In this document: positions 22,589 through 31,868 of the stretch, piece after piece
Layout of the letters: every line of letters starts with the position of its first letter
How positions within the stretch are numbered: the stretch's first letter is position 1
Assembly (NCBI RefSeq): GCF_014764385.1
Contig: NZ_CP061714.1
Span: forward strand, 434,001 to 498,000
Direction: 5' to 3'
Length of the DNA: 64,000 bases
Source: Luteimonas sp. MC1825
Lineage (GTDB): Bacteria > Pseudomonadota > Gammaproteobacteria > Xanthomonadales > Xanthomonadaceae
Notes under the pieces: generated by a model
The model's input: only the letters and a program-made list of their open reading frames with translations
The model's database searches: none
What the model was told of the DNA's origin: nothing
Translations under genes and position numbers: made by a program

Positions 22589-22686
22589 TCGTTGCCGCAC
22601 GGCCTGTGGCCAAAACGGCGGCCAGTCTGCGCCAAGCGTCCGATCGTGTCCAGATCGCAGAAGTTGCGCCAAATATGGCTGTTTTA

Positions 22687-22705
22687 AGCGACTGTTTGAG
22701 TCGCT
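22687..22705. terminator. Hairpin between the thioredoxin-like gene and aroQ
   Basis: AGCGACT / AGTCGCT, 7-bp arms with a GTTTG loop, 4 nt past the stop of the minus-strand tlpA-like gene. The 121-nt gap is unusually AT-rich for this window (TTTTAAGC, AAATATGG), so it may also hold the aroQ promoter; no confident hexamers were assigned. Confidence 0.4.
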
Positions 22706-22709
22706 GCGC

Positions 22710-23303
22710 TCAGGGCTTCGCCCAGCCGCTGATTTCGCCATGCGTGAATGGGCCGATGCGCTGTTTCAGCAGGCGTCCATCGGACCCGATCAGCACCGTG
22801 TACGGCAGCACGCCCCGCGGGTTGCCCAGCTGCACCCCGGCGTCGCGCGGCCCGGGGATATCGATGGCGATCGGGTAGCTCACCGGGATGCGCGTGAGAA
22901 AGTCCTCCACGGCGTTTTGGTCGTCGAGCGCGATTCCGATCACTTGCACGCCATTGGCACCCTGTTCGACGGCGAAGCGTTCCAGTTCCGGCATTTCCTC
23001 GATGCAGGGGCCACACCAGCTGGCCCACAGGTTGACCAGCAGGGGGCGGCCCGCTGCGTGGTCCGGGATGAGGATCGGGCTGCCATCCAGGCCGGGCAGG
23101 GTGAGCGCGGGCACCGGCTCACCGCGGACCGCGACCTGCAGTCCGTCAGGCGCAGGCGGCGCGACGGCCGTCATCGCACCCTGGAGCGCGCGCTGCCCGA
23201 ACTCGGTGCGCAGCAGTGGGCCCGGGCCGTTCACGGCCAGGCCGGCGACGATCCCCAGCACGCCCGCGGCCAGCGCCGCCAGCACCACGGTGCGCGTGCG
23301 CAT
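22710..23303 (-). CDS. TlpA-like membrane-anchored thioredoxin
   Basis: A 197-residue protein with an N-terminal uncleaved membrane anchor (about 5-27) and a periplasmic thioredoxin fold of the TlpA/ResA type. The active-site CXXC is Cys97-Gly-Pro-Cys100 in LWASWCGPC, and the cis-Pro segment is GVLPYTVLI. It likely reduces disulfides in the periplasm, for example in cytochrome c maturation, taking electrons from DsbD. The start ATG 23303 overlaps the dsbD stop (TGATG), so the two are translationally coupled, which supports that partnership. Confidence 0.92.
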   Translation of the reverse strand: MRTRTVVLAALAAGVLGIVAGLAVNGPGPLLRTEFGQRALQGAMTAVAPPAPDGLQVAVRGEPVPALTLPGLDGSPILIPDHAAGRPLLVNLWASWCGPCIEEMPELERFAVEQGANGVQVIGIALDDQNAVEDFLTRIPVSYPIAIDIPGPRDAGVQLGNPRGVLPYTVLIGSDGRLLKQRIGPFTHGEISGWAKP

Positions 23304-25690
23304 CAGCGTGCCGCCCGTTCGATCGCGGCCACCGTGCTGCTGCGGTCCAGCACCGCCGGCAGCACCTCGCCCGCCCCGCCGCCGCGCGGGTACACCACGT
23401 ACAGCGGCACGCCGACCGCGCGATGCGCGGCCAGGAACGCGCTGATCTCCGGATCCACGTTGGTCCAGTCGCCGACCATGTAGGTGGCGCCGGCGCGCTG
23501 CAGCGCGTCGCGGAACGCGACGCTGGACAGCGTGCCGCGTTCGTTGGCCTTGCAGGTCACGCACCAGTCGGCGGTCATGTTCACGAACACCACGCGCCCT
23601 TCGTCGCGCAGCGCCTGCAGGCGCGCGGCGGAGTAGGCGACGGTGGCCTCGCCGGCCTGCTGCGGCGCGCGGTCGGGCGGCGGCATGCGGGTGACCAGCC
23701 ACACCGGGGCGAGCGCCACCAGCAACAGGGCGAGCGCGGGCAGGCGCCGCCAGCCACCGCGCATGCGCGCGCGCTCGAACCACCACAGGGCGAGCGCCAT
23801 CAACGCCACGCCGATCGCCACCAGCGCCATCGCGTCGACGCCGCGCTGCTTGCCGAGCACCCAGGCCAGCCAGATCGCGGTCAGGTACATCGGGAACGCC
23901 AGCACCTGTTTCAGCGTCTCCATCCAGGCGCCGGGCTTCGGCAGCCGCTCCGCCAGCCCCGGCACGAAGCCGACCAGCAGGAACGGCAGCGCCAGCCCGA
24001 GGCCGAGCGCCAGGAACACGGCCAGTGCCACCGCGGTGGGCGCGGCAAACGCGAACGCGAGCGCGCCGCCCATGAACGGCGCGATGCAGGGGCTGGCCAC
24101 CACGCAGGCCAGCACGCCGGTGAAGAAGTCGCCCAGCGGCCCGCTGCGCGTCGCCAGGCCGCGGCCCAGGTTGGCGCTGCCGCCGATGGTGAACACGCCC
24201 GACAGGCTCAGTCCGACCGCGGCCATCAGCAGGACCAGCGCGGCCACGAAGCCCGGCTGCTGCAGCTGGAACCCCCAGCCCAGCGCCTGGCCCGCGGCGC
24301 GCAGCGCGATCACCAGCAGGCCGATCACCGCAAACGCGGACAGCACGCCGGCGGTGTACCAGAGCGCGTGGCGCCGCGCCGCGCCGCGGTCGGCACCGGT
24401 CTGCGCGATCCCCAGCACCTTCAGCGACAGGATGGGCAGCACGCAAGGCATGACGTTGAGCAGCAGGCCGCCGACGAGTGCCAGCAACAGCGCGGCCAGC
24501 ACGCCGGTGGCCGCCGTGGCCGGTGGCGTGCTGCGCGCGGCGTTGTCGCCGGCGGCATCCGCGCTGGACGCGGGCGCGCCCGGCTCCGCGGCCGGGTCGT
24601 CAAGACCGCCGCTGGTGGACCGCGTGCCCGCCGTGGTGTCGCCTGGCCCGGCGGCGGGAGCGCCGGCGCCGCTGGAACTTCCCTCGGGGGGCGCGGCACC
24701 GGGCGGCGTGGCGGCGCCTGGCGACGCGATCGGCATCGCCGCCAGGGGCGATGCCGGCGTAACCGTCCCGGCGGGCAGCGACAGGCGCACGCTGCGCGTC
24801 ATCGGCGGGTAGCAGATGCCCTCGTCCTGGCAGCCCTGGAATGTGGCGGTCAGGGTGGCCTGGCGGGCTTCGCCATGTGTGCGCAGCAGTGGCAGCGGCA
24901 CATCGACCTGGTCGAAATAGACCACCACGTCGCCGAAGTGTTCGTCGTGGTGCGACACGCCGCGCGGCCAGCGCGGGGCTGCGGGCGTGATGCCGTCGGC
25001 GTGCAGCTGGAAACTGCTGCGGTCGCGGTACAGGTAATAACCGGGTGCCGGGGTGAAGCGCATCAGCACGGTGTTGCCGTCGCCGGCGATCGCCTCGAAC
25101 GCGAAGGCCTGCTCCTGCGGCAGCGGCAAGGCGTCGGCCTTGCCTCCCAGCGGCCGGGCCGCAGCGCCGGCCTGCGCGGTGCCACCGCCAAGCGTGCGGC
25201 CGAGCGCGGCAAAGCCGGCGTCGGGAGCCGCCGGTGATCGCGACCCCGGCAGCGCCACGGTGACCGTGCGTGTCTGTGGCGGATAGCAGACGCCGAGGTC
25301 GGCGCAGCCCTGGTAGCGCACCTTCAGGCCTGTGCTGCCGGCAGTGCCGGCCTGTCCGGTGAGCACCGCTGCCACGCGGCCACGGTAGGTTTCGACCTCG
25401 CCAAAGAATTCGTCGGTGTGCCGGCGCCCGGCCGGCAGCTGCAGGCCGCGGGCATCCACGTCAAAGCCGGCGTCGAGCGGTTCGGCGCCCATGCGGTGGC
25501 GGTACAGGTAATAGCCGTCGGCGATCGTCCAGGCGAGTTCGATGCGCCCCGCGTCGGTCGCCTCGGCGCGCAGCACGAAGGCCTCGTCGACCGGCAACAG
25601 GTCGTCGACGTCGACGGCGGCAATGGCCGCGCATGGCAGGACAAGCAGGGCGAGCGCCAGGCAGGTGCGGCGCCAGCCTGCGGCAGACAT
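23303..25690 (-). CDS. dsbD: Thiol:disulfide interchange protein DsbD with duplicated N-terminal domain
   Basis: Inner membrane protein that moves electrons from cytosolic thioredoxin to periplasmic reductases. 795 residues from ATG 25690, which opens a signal peptide cleaved near AAIAA (about residue 25). Two copies of the DsbD alpha domain are visible (about 26-155 with GCADLGVCYPPQTR; about 190-320 with GCQDEGICYPPMTR). A Pro/Ala/Gly-rich linker, the eight-helix DsbD beta domain (MPCVLPILSLKVLG) and a C-terminal thioredoxin gamma domain with ADWCVTC follow. E. coli DsbD is about 565 residues with one alpha domain, so the extra length is the second alpha copy plus the linker. A frame extending upstream of 25690 lacks support. 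Confidence 0.94.
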   Translation of the reverse strand: MSAAGWRRTCLALALLVLPCAAIAAVDVDDLLPVDEAFVLRAEATDAGRIELAWTIADGYYLYRHRMGAEPLDAGFDVDARGLQLPAGRRHTDEFFGEVETYRGRVAAVLTGQAGTAGSTGLKVRYQGCADLGVCYPPQTRTVTVALPGSRSPAAPDAGFAALGRTLGGGTAQAGAAARPLGGKADALPLPQEQAFAFEAIAGDGNTVLMRFTPAPGYYLYRDRSSFQLHADGITPAAPRWPRGVSHHDEHFGDVVVYFDQVDVPLPLLRTHGEARQATLTATFQGCQDEGICYPPMTRSVRLSLPAGTVTPASPLAAMPIASPGAATPPGAAPPEGSSSGAGAPAAGPGDTTAGTRSTSGGLDDPAAEPGAPASSADAAGDNAARSTPPATAATGVLAALLLALVGGLLLNVMPCVLPILSLKVLGIAQTGADRGAARRHALWYTAGVLSAFAVIGLLVIALRAAGQALGWGFQLQQPGFVAALVLLMAAVGLSLSGVFTIGGSANLGRGLATRSGPLGDFFTGVLACVVASPCIAPFMGGALAFAFAAPTAVALAVFLALGLGLALPFLLVGFVPGLAERLPKPGAWMETLKQVLAFPMYLTAIWLAWVLGKQRGVDAMALVAIGVALMALALWWFERARMRGGWRRLPALALLLVALAPVWLVTRMPPPDRAPQQAGEATVAYSAARLQALRDEGRVVFVNMTADWCVTCKANERGTLSSVAFRDALQRAGATYMVGDWTNVDPEISAFLAAHRAVGVPLYVVYPRGGGAGEVLPAVLDRSSTVAAIERAAR

Positions 25691-25828
25691 GAGGGAGTGG
25701 ACGTTCAACGTGCGCCAGCTGCGGGAAGGGCAGCCTAGGGTAGCGGAGACGTGGCCCGCGGACAGGCGGAGCATCGGGATCGGCAGGCCCCGGGACACTC
25801 AGTTCCGCAGGCCCGGTGCATCGGGCAG

Positions 25829-25886
25829 GCCGGCGGTTGCCGCCGGCATGCCATGCGAGGGCCGGCAACCCCGGCCGGCCCTCGCA
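25829..25886. terminator. Tandem GC hairpins downstream of the endonuclease gene
   Basis: GCCGGCGG-ttg-CCGCCGGC (25829-25847) and TGCGAGGGCCGG / CCGGCCCTCGCA with a 9-nt loop (25854-25886), both exact. They begin 14 nt beyond the stop of the minus-strand gene at 25901. No T-tract. Same double-stem design as at 20168-20217. Confidence 0.6.
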
Positions 25887-25900
25887 GGTGGAACCTTGCC

Positions 25901-27799
25901 TCAGCGCACGGCGCGCCGGATCGCCGGTGCCGACACCTTCACCGGCGCAGCGGCCGCCTTCGGCGGCGTGGCCGTGGTGGCCGGGCGGTACGGCGGGCGC
26001 AGCTTCGGGTTGCGCGGGGTGACGGGCGTGGGCGTGCCGAGTTCGCAGACGGTCGGCGTGGTGGAGGTGAACAACGCGTTGCTCGCCCACTCCGGGTGGT
26101 CGATGAACGGGTTGCGGTTGCCCTGGTACGCGGCCACCACTTCGTTGCGCGCGCGCTCGGCGTCATCCGGCGGATCGCCGGCGTGCCAGTCGAGCAGGGT
26201 GGACAGCATGCCCATGTAGGCCGGCGACGACGACGTGCCCACGATCAGGCTGCGGTTGTCGGTGAGCTCGAGGTCGGGTTCGGCCTGGTTGTTGGTCGGG
26301 TGCGTGCCGCCTTCGTAGCGGATCGCCATGTACAGCACCGCGCGCGCCATGTCGCCCTTGCGCGCACCCCAGGCTTCGAACGAGCCCTGGTTGCCGTTCG
26401 GCCCCTTGAACCAGTTCGAATTGCCGGGATACGTGCCGCTGCCGCCACCACGGCCATTGTTGGCCTCGGTGACGCGCTCGGCACAGCCCGACGCCTGGGT
26501 GCAGTTGTCGAACGGCATGTTGCCGCGGTTCGAGTTGTAGCCCTCGTCGCTCAGGTACAGCATGTGCGCGTCGGTGTAGGGCGCGTTGGGGAAGCCCAGG
26601 TTGCCGGTGGTGGCGGGGAAGCCCAGCGAGTTCGGCCAGGTGTGTTCGCGGTTGTACTTGTTGCTGCCGCCGCTGCCGGCGCGGTCGGTGCCCTTGGTGT
26701 AGCTGCGGTTGCGGTAGACGTCGAGGATCTTGCCGGCGTCGTTCGGGTCCTCGTCGGCGATCTCGAGGATCGTCCAGGTGCTGGTGCCGCTGCCGCTGTA
26801 CGGATAGGCCACGTGGCCCTTGATGGTCGCATGCAGAGAGCAGCGCAGCTGGCCGGGGCTGGAGGCGTTCACCAGGCCGTAGTAGCCCTCGCCGCCGTTG
26901 CCGCCGCCGCGCGGCAGCTTCACCTTGAACGACACTGCGGTATCGGCTTCAGGCGCGGCGCCATCCAGGTCGGCGATGCGCGTGGCATCGACCAGCAGCG
27001 AGCACGCCTGGCCGGGCACAAGCGGCCTGGCCGGCGTGAGCGCGAAGGTGGTCGCCTGCGCGACATGGTCGAGGTCGAGGCGCTGGCGGCGCAGGCCGTC
27101 GCAGGCCAGCACGAACGCGCCGGCCTGGGCGACCACCGGCTCGCTGAAGGTCACGCTGAGGTCCGCGGCGTACGGGAAGTCGGTGCCGCCGTCGACCGGG
27201 AAGGTGGTGGTGACGCGCGGCGCGGCATTGCCGGCTTCGCCGAAGGACTGGTCGTTGTTGCAGGTACCGAAGGTCTGCGTGGCCGAGTCGGCCCAGCTGA
27301 AGTCGGCATAGGCGTTGCCGGTGCCGCCGAGCTGCAGCGACGTGCCGAGCGGGGCGGTGCTGGCCTCGGCCACGCCGATGTCGGTGCTGGTCAGGCCGGC
27401 GGCCGGACCGTTGATGGCGGTCATCGTGCCTTCGTAGCTCAGGAACTGGACCACGTTGCCCTGCGGGTCGACCAAAGCGATGCCGTCCGGCGATCCGTTC
27501 TGCAGGCCGTCCAGCGGATAGTTGATGGTGGCCAGCCGCACCTGGCCGCCGCACGCGACCAGGTTGCTCGCGGGCACCGGGGTCGTGGAGTAGCTGCTGT
27601 TGTTGCTGCCGTTGTAGAGCACGACCTGGTAGCCGGCCAGGCTTTCCCCCGCGCTGGCGACGATCTCGATCGCCTCGCCTGCGTCGGTGCCGGCGTTGTC
27701 GTAGTGGATCTCGTTGACGAAGACATCGGCATTTGCCGGAAGTGCCGCGAACGCGGCCAGCGCGATCGCGCAGCGGACCGCCAGTGTGGAACGACGCAT
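25901..27799 (-). CDS. Secreted endonuclease I with N-terminal lamin-tail and Ig-like domains
   Basis: A 632-residue exported nuclease. A signal peptide (cleavage after PANA) is followed by a lamin-tail-like beta domain (VFVNEIHYDNAGTDAGEAIEI), a Big-type Ig-like domain (about 205-310, with TFPVDGGTDFPYAADLSVTF), and an EndA/NucM endonuclease I domain (about 325-590) carrying the catalytic YNREHTWPNS, DAHMLYLSD and NRGNMPFDN segments. A basic Pro/Ala/Lys tail ends the protein. The likely role is degradation of extracellular DNA for nutrients or biofilm turnover. The start ATG 27799 opens the signal peptide; the frame upstream is not supported. It is a single-gene unit. Confidence 0.9.
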   Translation of the reverse strand: MRRSTLAVRCAIALAAFAALPANADVFVNEIHYDNAGTDAGEAIEIVASAGESLAGYQVVLYNGSNNSSYSTTPVPASNLVACGGQVRLATINYPLDGLQNGSPDGIALVDPQGNVVQFLSYEGTMTAINGPAAGLTSTDIGVAEASTAPLGTSLQLGGTGNAYADFSWADSATQTFGTCNNDQSFGEAGNAAPRVTTTFPVDGGTDFPYAADLSVTFSEPVVAQAGAFVLACDGLRRQRLDLDHVAQATTFALTPARPLVPGQACSLLVDATRIADLDGAAPEADTAVSFKVKLPRGGGNGGEGYYGLVNASSPGQLRCSLHATIKGHVAYPYSGSGTSTWTILEIADEDPNDAGKILDVYRNRSYTKGTDRAGSGGSNKYNREHTWPNSLGFPATTGNLGFPNAPYTDAHMLYLSDEGYNSNRGNMPFDNCTQASGCAERVTEANNGRGGGSGTYPGNSNWFKGPNGNQGSFEAWGARKGDMARAVLYMAIRYEGGTHPTNNQAEPDLELTDNRSLIVGTSSSPAYMGMLSTLLDWHAGDPPDDAERARNEVVAAYQGNRNPFIDHPEWASNALFTSTTPTVCELGTPTPVTPRNPKLRPPYRPATTATPPKAAAAPVKVSAPAIRRAVR

Positions 27800-27944
27800 A
27801 GGTGACTCCCCTTGTGAAGCCGGCGAGGGTACCCCGCGCATATGACGGTTGCCACAGTGCGCTGGACGCAGCATTCCATCCGCCTGCACGCAAGCGTGAC
27901 GCCCGCCCCGTATCGTGTGCCTTCCCCCGCATTCAGTCCGATCG

Positions 27945-28454
27945 ATGCCGCTTCCGCTCCCCGTTTCCAGGGCCTGCGCCGGCCTTGCCCTCGTCTTGCT
28001 GGGCCTTGCCCCCGGCCTCGCGCCCGCCCGCGAGTCGCCCGACGTCGAGGTCGCGCTCGGCGCGTCCAACACCACCGACCGCGAGTTCACGGCGGTCGCC
28101 TCCGTGGCCTGGCTGCCGGAACTTCGGCGCATGTCAAACGCGGTGCTGCGTGCCGAGGCCGGTGCGGTGCTGGTCGACGGGCGTGGCCACGTCGTGGGCC
28201 GGGATCTCGATGAGAGCGTGGTGGTGGGTCATGTCGGCCTGCGCTACGAGCGCACCGACACCGGCCTGACGCTGGGTGCCGGCGTCGGCGGGCAAGCGGG
28301 CGAGACCGATGCGCTGTCGGGCGATGTGCAGTTCATCACCACCGGCGGCTGGCGCTGGGAACGCTTCTCGCTGCTGGTGCGCCACATCTCCAACGCCAGC
28401 CTCGACTCGCCCAACGACGGCGAGACCATGCTGGTCGCCGGCTGGCGGTTCTAG
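27945..28454 (+). CDS. PagL-like lipid A 3-O-deacylase (acyloxyacyl hydrolase family)
   Basis: A 169-residue outer-membrane beta-barrel candidate: signal peptide ending APARES, then alternating amphipathic strands and a C-terminal aromatic residue (AGWRF), typical of outer membrane proteins. The catalytic motif of PagL is present as RHISNASLDSPNDGE, giving the His-x-Ser pair and a following Glu at the right distance. Known PagL enzymes remove the 3-O acyl chain from lipid A and dampen endotoxin signalling. Two in-frame starts exist; ATG 27945 gives the better signal peptide. It is monocistronic, divergent from the endonuclease gene. Confidence 0.82.
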   Translation: MPLPLPVSRACAGLALVLLGLAPGLAPARESPDVEVALGASNTTDREFTAVASVAWLPELRRMSNAVLRAEAGAVLVDGRGHVVGRDLDESVVVGHVGLRYERTDTGLTLGAGVGGQAGETDALSGDVQFITTGGWRWERFSLLVRHISNASLDSPNDGETMLVAGWRF

Positions 28455-28572
28455 CACGCCGGCCGGGCATTCCACCCGGCGCGCATCTTTGTTCCGCCAG
28501 GGCCTTGATACCGGGCCTCCCCGCCCCATCTTCCGTGCATCCCGGCCTTGCCGGGTTTTCGTGGCCCGGGTT

Positions 28573-28602
28573 TTGGCACTCGGCTAGGCCGACTGCTAGA
28601 AT
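28573..28602 (+). promoter_or_regulatory. groESL promoter overlapped by a CIRCE-like HrcA operator
   Basis: TTGGCACTC, 9 nt spacer, GACTGCTAG (28573-28599) matches the CIRCE inverted repeat TTAGCACTC-N9-GAGTGCTAA at 8/9 and 7/9 positions with exact spacing. The same bases hold a sigma70-type promoter: -35 TTGGCA (28573-28578), 18-bp spacer, -10 TAGAAT (28597-28602). HrcA binding would therefore block RNA polymerase directly. hrcA itself is not in this window. Confidence 0.78.
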
Positions 28603-28656
28603 TCGCGCCCGTTACCCCTGTTTATTCAACCCAATCAACAACTTGTGAGGATCGCC

Positions 28657-28944
28657 ATGAACCTGAAGCCGCTCTATGACCGCGTGGTCATCAAGCCCAT
28701 CGAAGCCGACGAAGTCTCCGCCGGCGGCATCCTGATCCCGGACAACGCCAAGGAAAAGCCCACCAAGGGCGAAGTCGTCGCCGTCGGCGAAGGCAAGGCC
28801 CTCGACAACGGCAGCCTGCGCGCGCCGAAGGTCAAGGTCGGCGACAAGGTCATCTACGGCCAGTACTCGGGCTCCGCCTACAAGCTGGAAGGCGTCGAAT
28901 ACAAGATCGTGCGCGAAGACGACATCCTCGCCGTCCTCGGCTGA
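28657..28944 (+). CDS. groES: Co-chaperonin GroES
   Basis: Seven-subunit lid of the GroEL chamber. The 95-residue length from ATG 28657 is typical, with GAGG 8 nt upstream; an in-frame ATG at 28645 is less well placed. The sequence has the standard start [13 protein letters not shown], the mobile loop [19 protein letters not shown], and the end EDDILAVLG. It is followed by groEL after 50 nt in one operon under the CIRCE-like promoter. Confidence 0.99.
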   Translation: MNLKPLYDRVVIKPIEADEVSAGGILIPDNAKEKPTKGEVVAVGEGKALDNGSLRAPKVKVGDKVIYGQYSGSAYKLEGVEYKIVREDDILAVLG

Positions 28945-28973
28945 GCCCCGCGCCACCCTTCTTCCACCCCTGA

Positions 28974-30635
<1,662 letters not shown>

Positions 30636-30666
30636 ACCGCGCTCCACGCAAGACCCGCGAAACGAA

Positions 30667-30696
30667 AGCCCCCGCAGAGATGCGGGGGCTTTTTTT
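30667..30696 (+). terminator. Intrinsic terminator of groESL
   Basis: AGCCCCCGCA-gaga-TGCGGGGGCT (10-bp arms, 4-nt loop) followed directly by seven T residues. Confidence 0.93.
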
Positions 30697-30742
30697 GTGG
30701 TGGTCCTGTGGTGGCCCTCTGGTGGCCGTGAGGCCTTCGCGG

Positions 30743-30757
30743 CTCATGTCCCCCGGC
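30743..30757. repeat. 15-bp repeat, copy 1 (post-groEL)
   Basis: CTCATGTCCCCCGGC is found identically at 34835-34849. Both copies lie 46-48 nt downstream of an intrinsic terminator, and both are near a GTACCCGG core, although that core is in the opposite orientation and on the other side at the second site. Confidence 0.5.
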
Positions 30758-30790
30758 ATCCGCCCTCAAGGGCCTTGGTACCCGGCACCC

Positions 30791-30819
30791 CGCGTCATAT
30801 CCGCGTCATAGCCGCGTCG
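30791..30819. repeat. Three tandem 11-bp direct repeats upstream of the DUF808 gene
   Basis: CGCGTCATATC, CGCGTCATAGC and a partial third copy beginning CGCGTCG lie head to tail, about 70 nt before the DUF808 start codon. The 11-bp period is one helical turn, as for a regulator binding one face of DNA. A possible -10 (CACAAT, 30854-30859) follows. Confidence 0.45.
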
Positions 30820-30887
30820 CGCTCCCCGTCATCCGGTCTTCCCCGGGCAATGACACAATTCCGTCCTTTCCCCGCTCGGAATGCACG

Positions 30888-31832
30888 ATGGCCGGTGGTT
30901 CACTGCTCCTGCTGCTCGACGACATCGCCACGATCCTCGATGACGTCTCGATCCTCACCAAGGTGGCCGCCAAGAAGACCGCCGGCGTGCTTGGCGACGA
31001 CCTGGCGTTGAACGCACAGCAGGTGGCCGGGGTGCGCGCGCACCGCGAGTTGCCCGTCGTGTTCGCGGTGTTCAAGGGGTCGATGCTCAACAAGGCGATC
31101 CTGGTGCCCGCGGCGCTCGCGATCAGCCTGTGGCTGCCGTGGCTGGTCACGCCGCTGATGATGATCGGCGGCGCCTACCTCTGTTACGAGGGCGTGGAAA
31201 AGCTGGTCCACAAGTTCCTGCACAAGGACGAAGCGCCGCCGCCGCGCAAGGATCTGCAGCGTCGCGCCGAAGCCGTGCTGGCCAAGGCCGCCGCCGCGCC
31301 GAACGATGCGGACGTGCTCGCCAGCGAAAAGGAGAAGATCCGGGGTGCGATCCGCACCGACTTCATCCTGTCGGCCGAGATCATCGTGCTCTCGCTCGGC
31401 GTGGTGGCCGGGCAGCCGCTGCTGCAGCAGGTGCTGGTGCTGGTGGCGATCGCGCTGGCCATGACCTTCGGCGTCTACGGGCTGGTCGCAGGCATCGTGA
31501 AGCTCGACGACGTCGGCCTGTGGCTGACCCGCAAGCCCGGCAAGGTCGCCTGCATGGTGGGGCGCGGCCTGCTGTACGCCACCCCCTGGCTGATGAAGAC
31601 CCTGTCGGTCCTCGGCACCGCGGCGATGTTCCTGGTCGGCGGCGGCATCCTCGTGCACTCGATCCCCGTGCTGCATCACGCGGTCGAGGCCCTCGGGCCG
31701 AACGGCTGGCTTGGTGCGATCGTCAGCGCGTTGTGCAATGCGCTGGTCGGCATCGTCGCCGGCGCGCTGGTGCTGGGCGCAGTCACGCTGTTCGGCAAGC
31801 TGCGCGGGAAGGCACCGGAGCCGGCACACTGA
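30888..31832 (+). CDS. DUF808 family membrane protein (YedI-like)
   Basis: A 314-residue inner membrane protein starting with the family-typical AGGSLLLLLDDIATILDDVSIL and then VAAKKTAGVLGDDLALNAQQV. Several hydrophobic helices follow, with a charged cytosolic loop in the middle (about 105-155). E. coli YedI is the nearest named relative; function unknown. The gene stands alone between the groEL terminator and the MurG-like gene, with a possible operator of three 11-bp repeats upstream. Confidence 0.88.
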   Translation: MAGGSLLLLLDDIATILDDVSILTKVAAKKTAGVLGDDLALNAQQVAGVRAHRELPVVFAVFKGSMLNKAILVPAALAISLWLPWLVTPLMMIGGAYLCYEGVEKLVHKFLHKDEAPPPRKDLQRRAEAVLAKAAAAPNDADVLASEKEKIRGAIRTDFILSAEIIVLSLGVVAGQPLLQQVLVLVAIALAMTFGVYGLVAGIVKLDDVGLWLTRKPGKVACMVGRGLLYATPWLMKTLSVLGTAAMFLVGGGILVHSIPVLHHAVEALGPNGWLGAIVSALCNALVGIVAGALVLGAVTLFGKLRGKAPEPAH

Positions 31833-31835
31833 AGC

Positions 31836-31841
31836 TATAGT
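31836..31841 (+). promoter_or_regulatory. -10 box of the MurG-like gene
   Basis: TATAGT, 5 of 6 matches to TATAAT, starts 3 nt after the DUF808 stop codon and ends 27 nt before the ATG at 31869. No convincing -35. Confidence 0.4.
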
Positions 31842-31868
31842 CTGCACCCGCTCCACATCCCGCATCCG

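Noticed and set aside
30702..30725. GTGGT-rich stretch after the groEL terminator as a regulatory repeat
   Set aside because: It is short, imperfect simple sequence directly after the terminator with no partner elsewhere.
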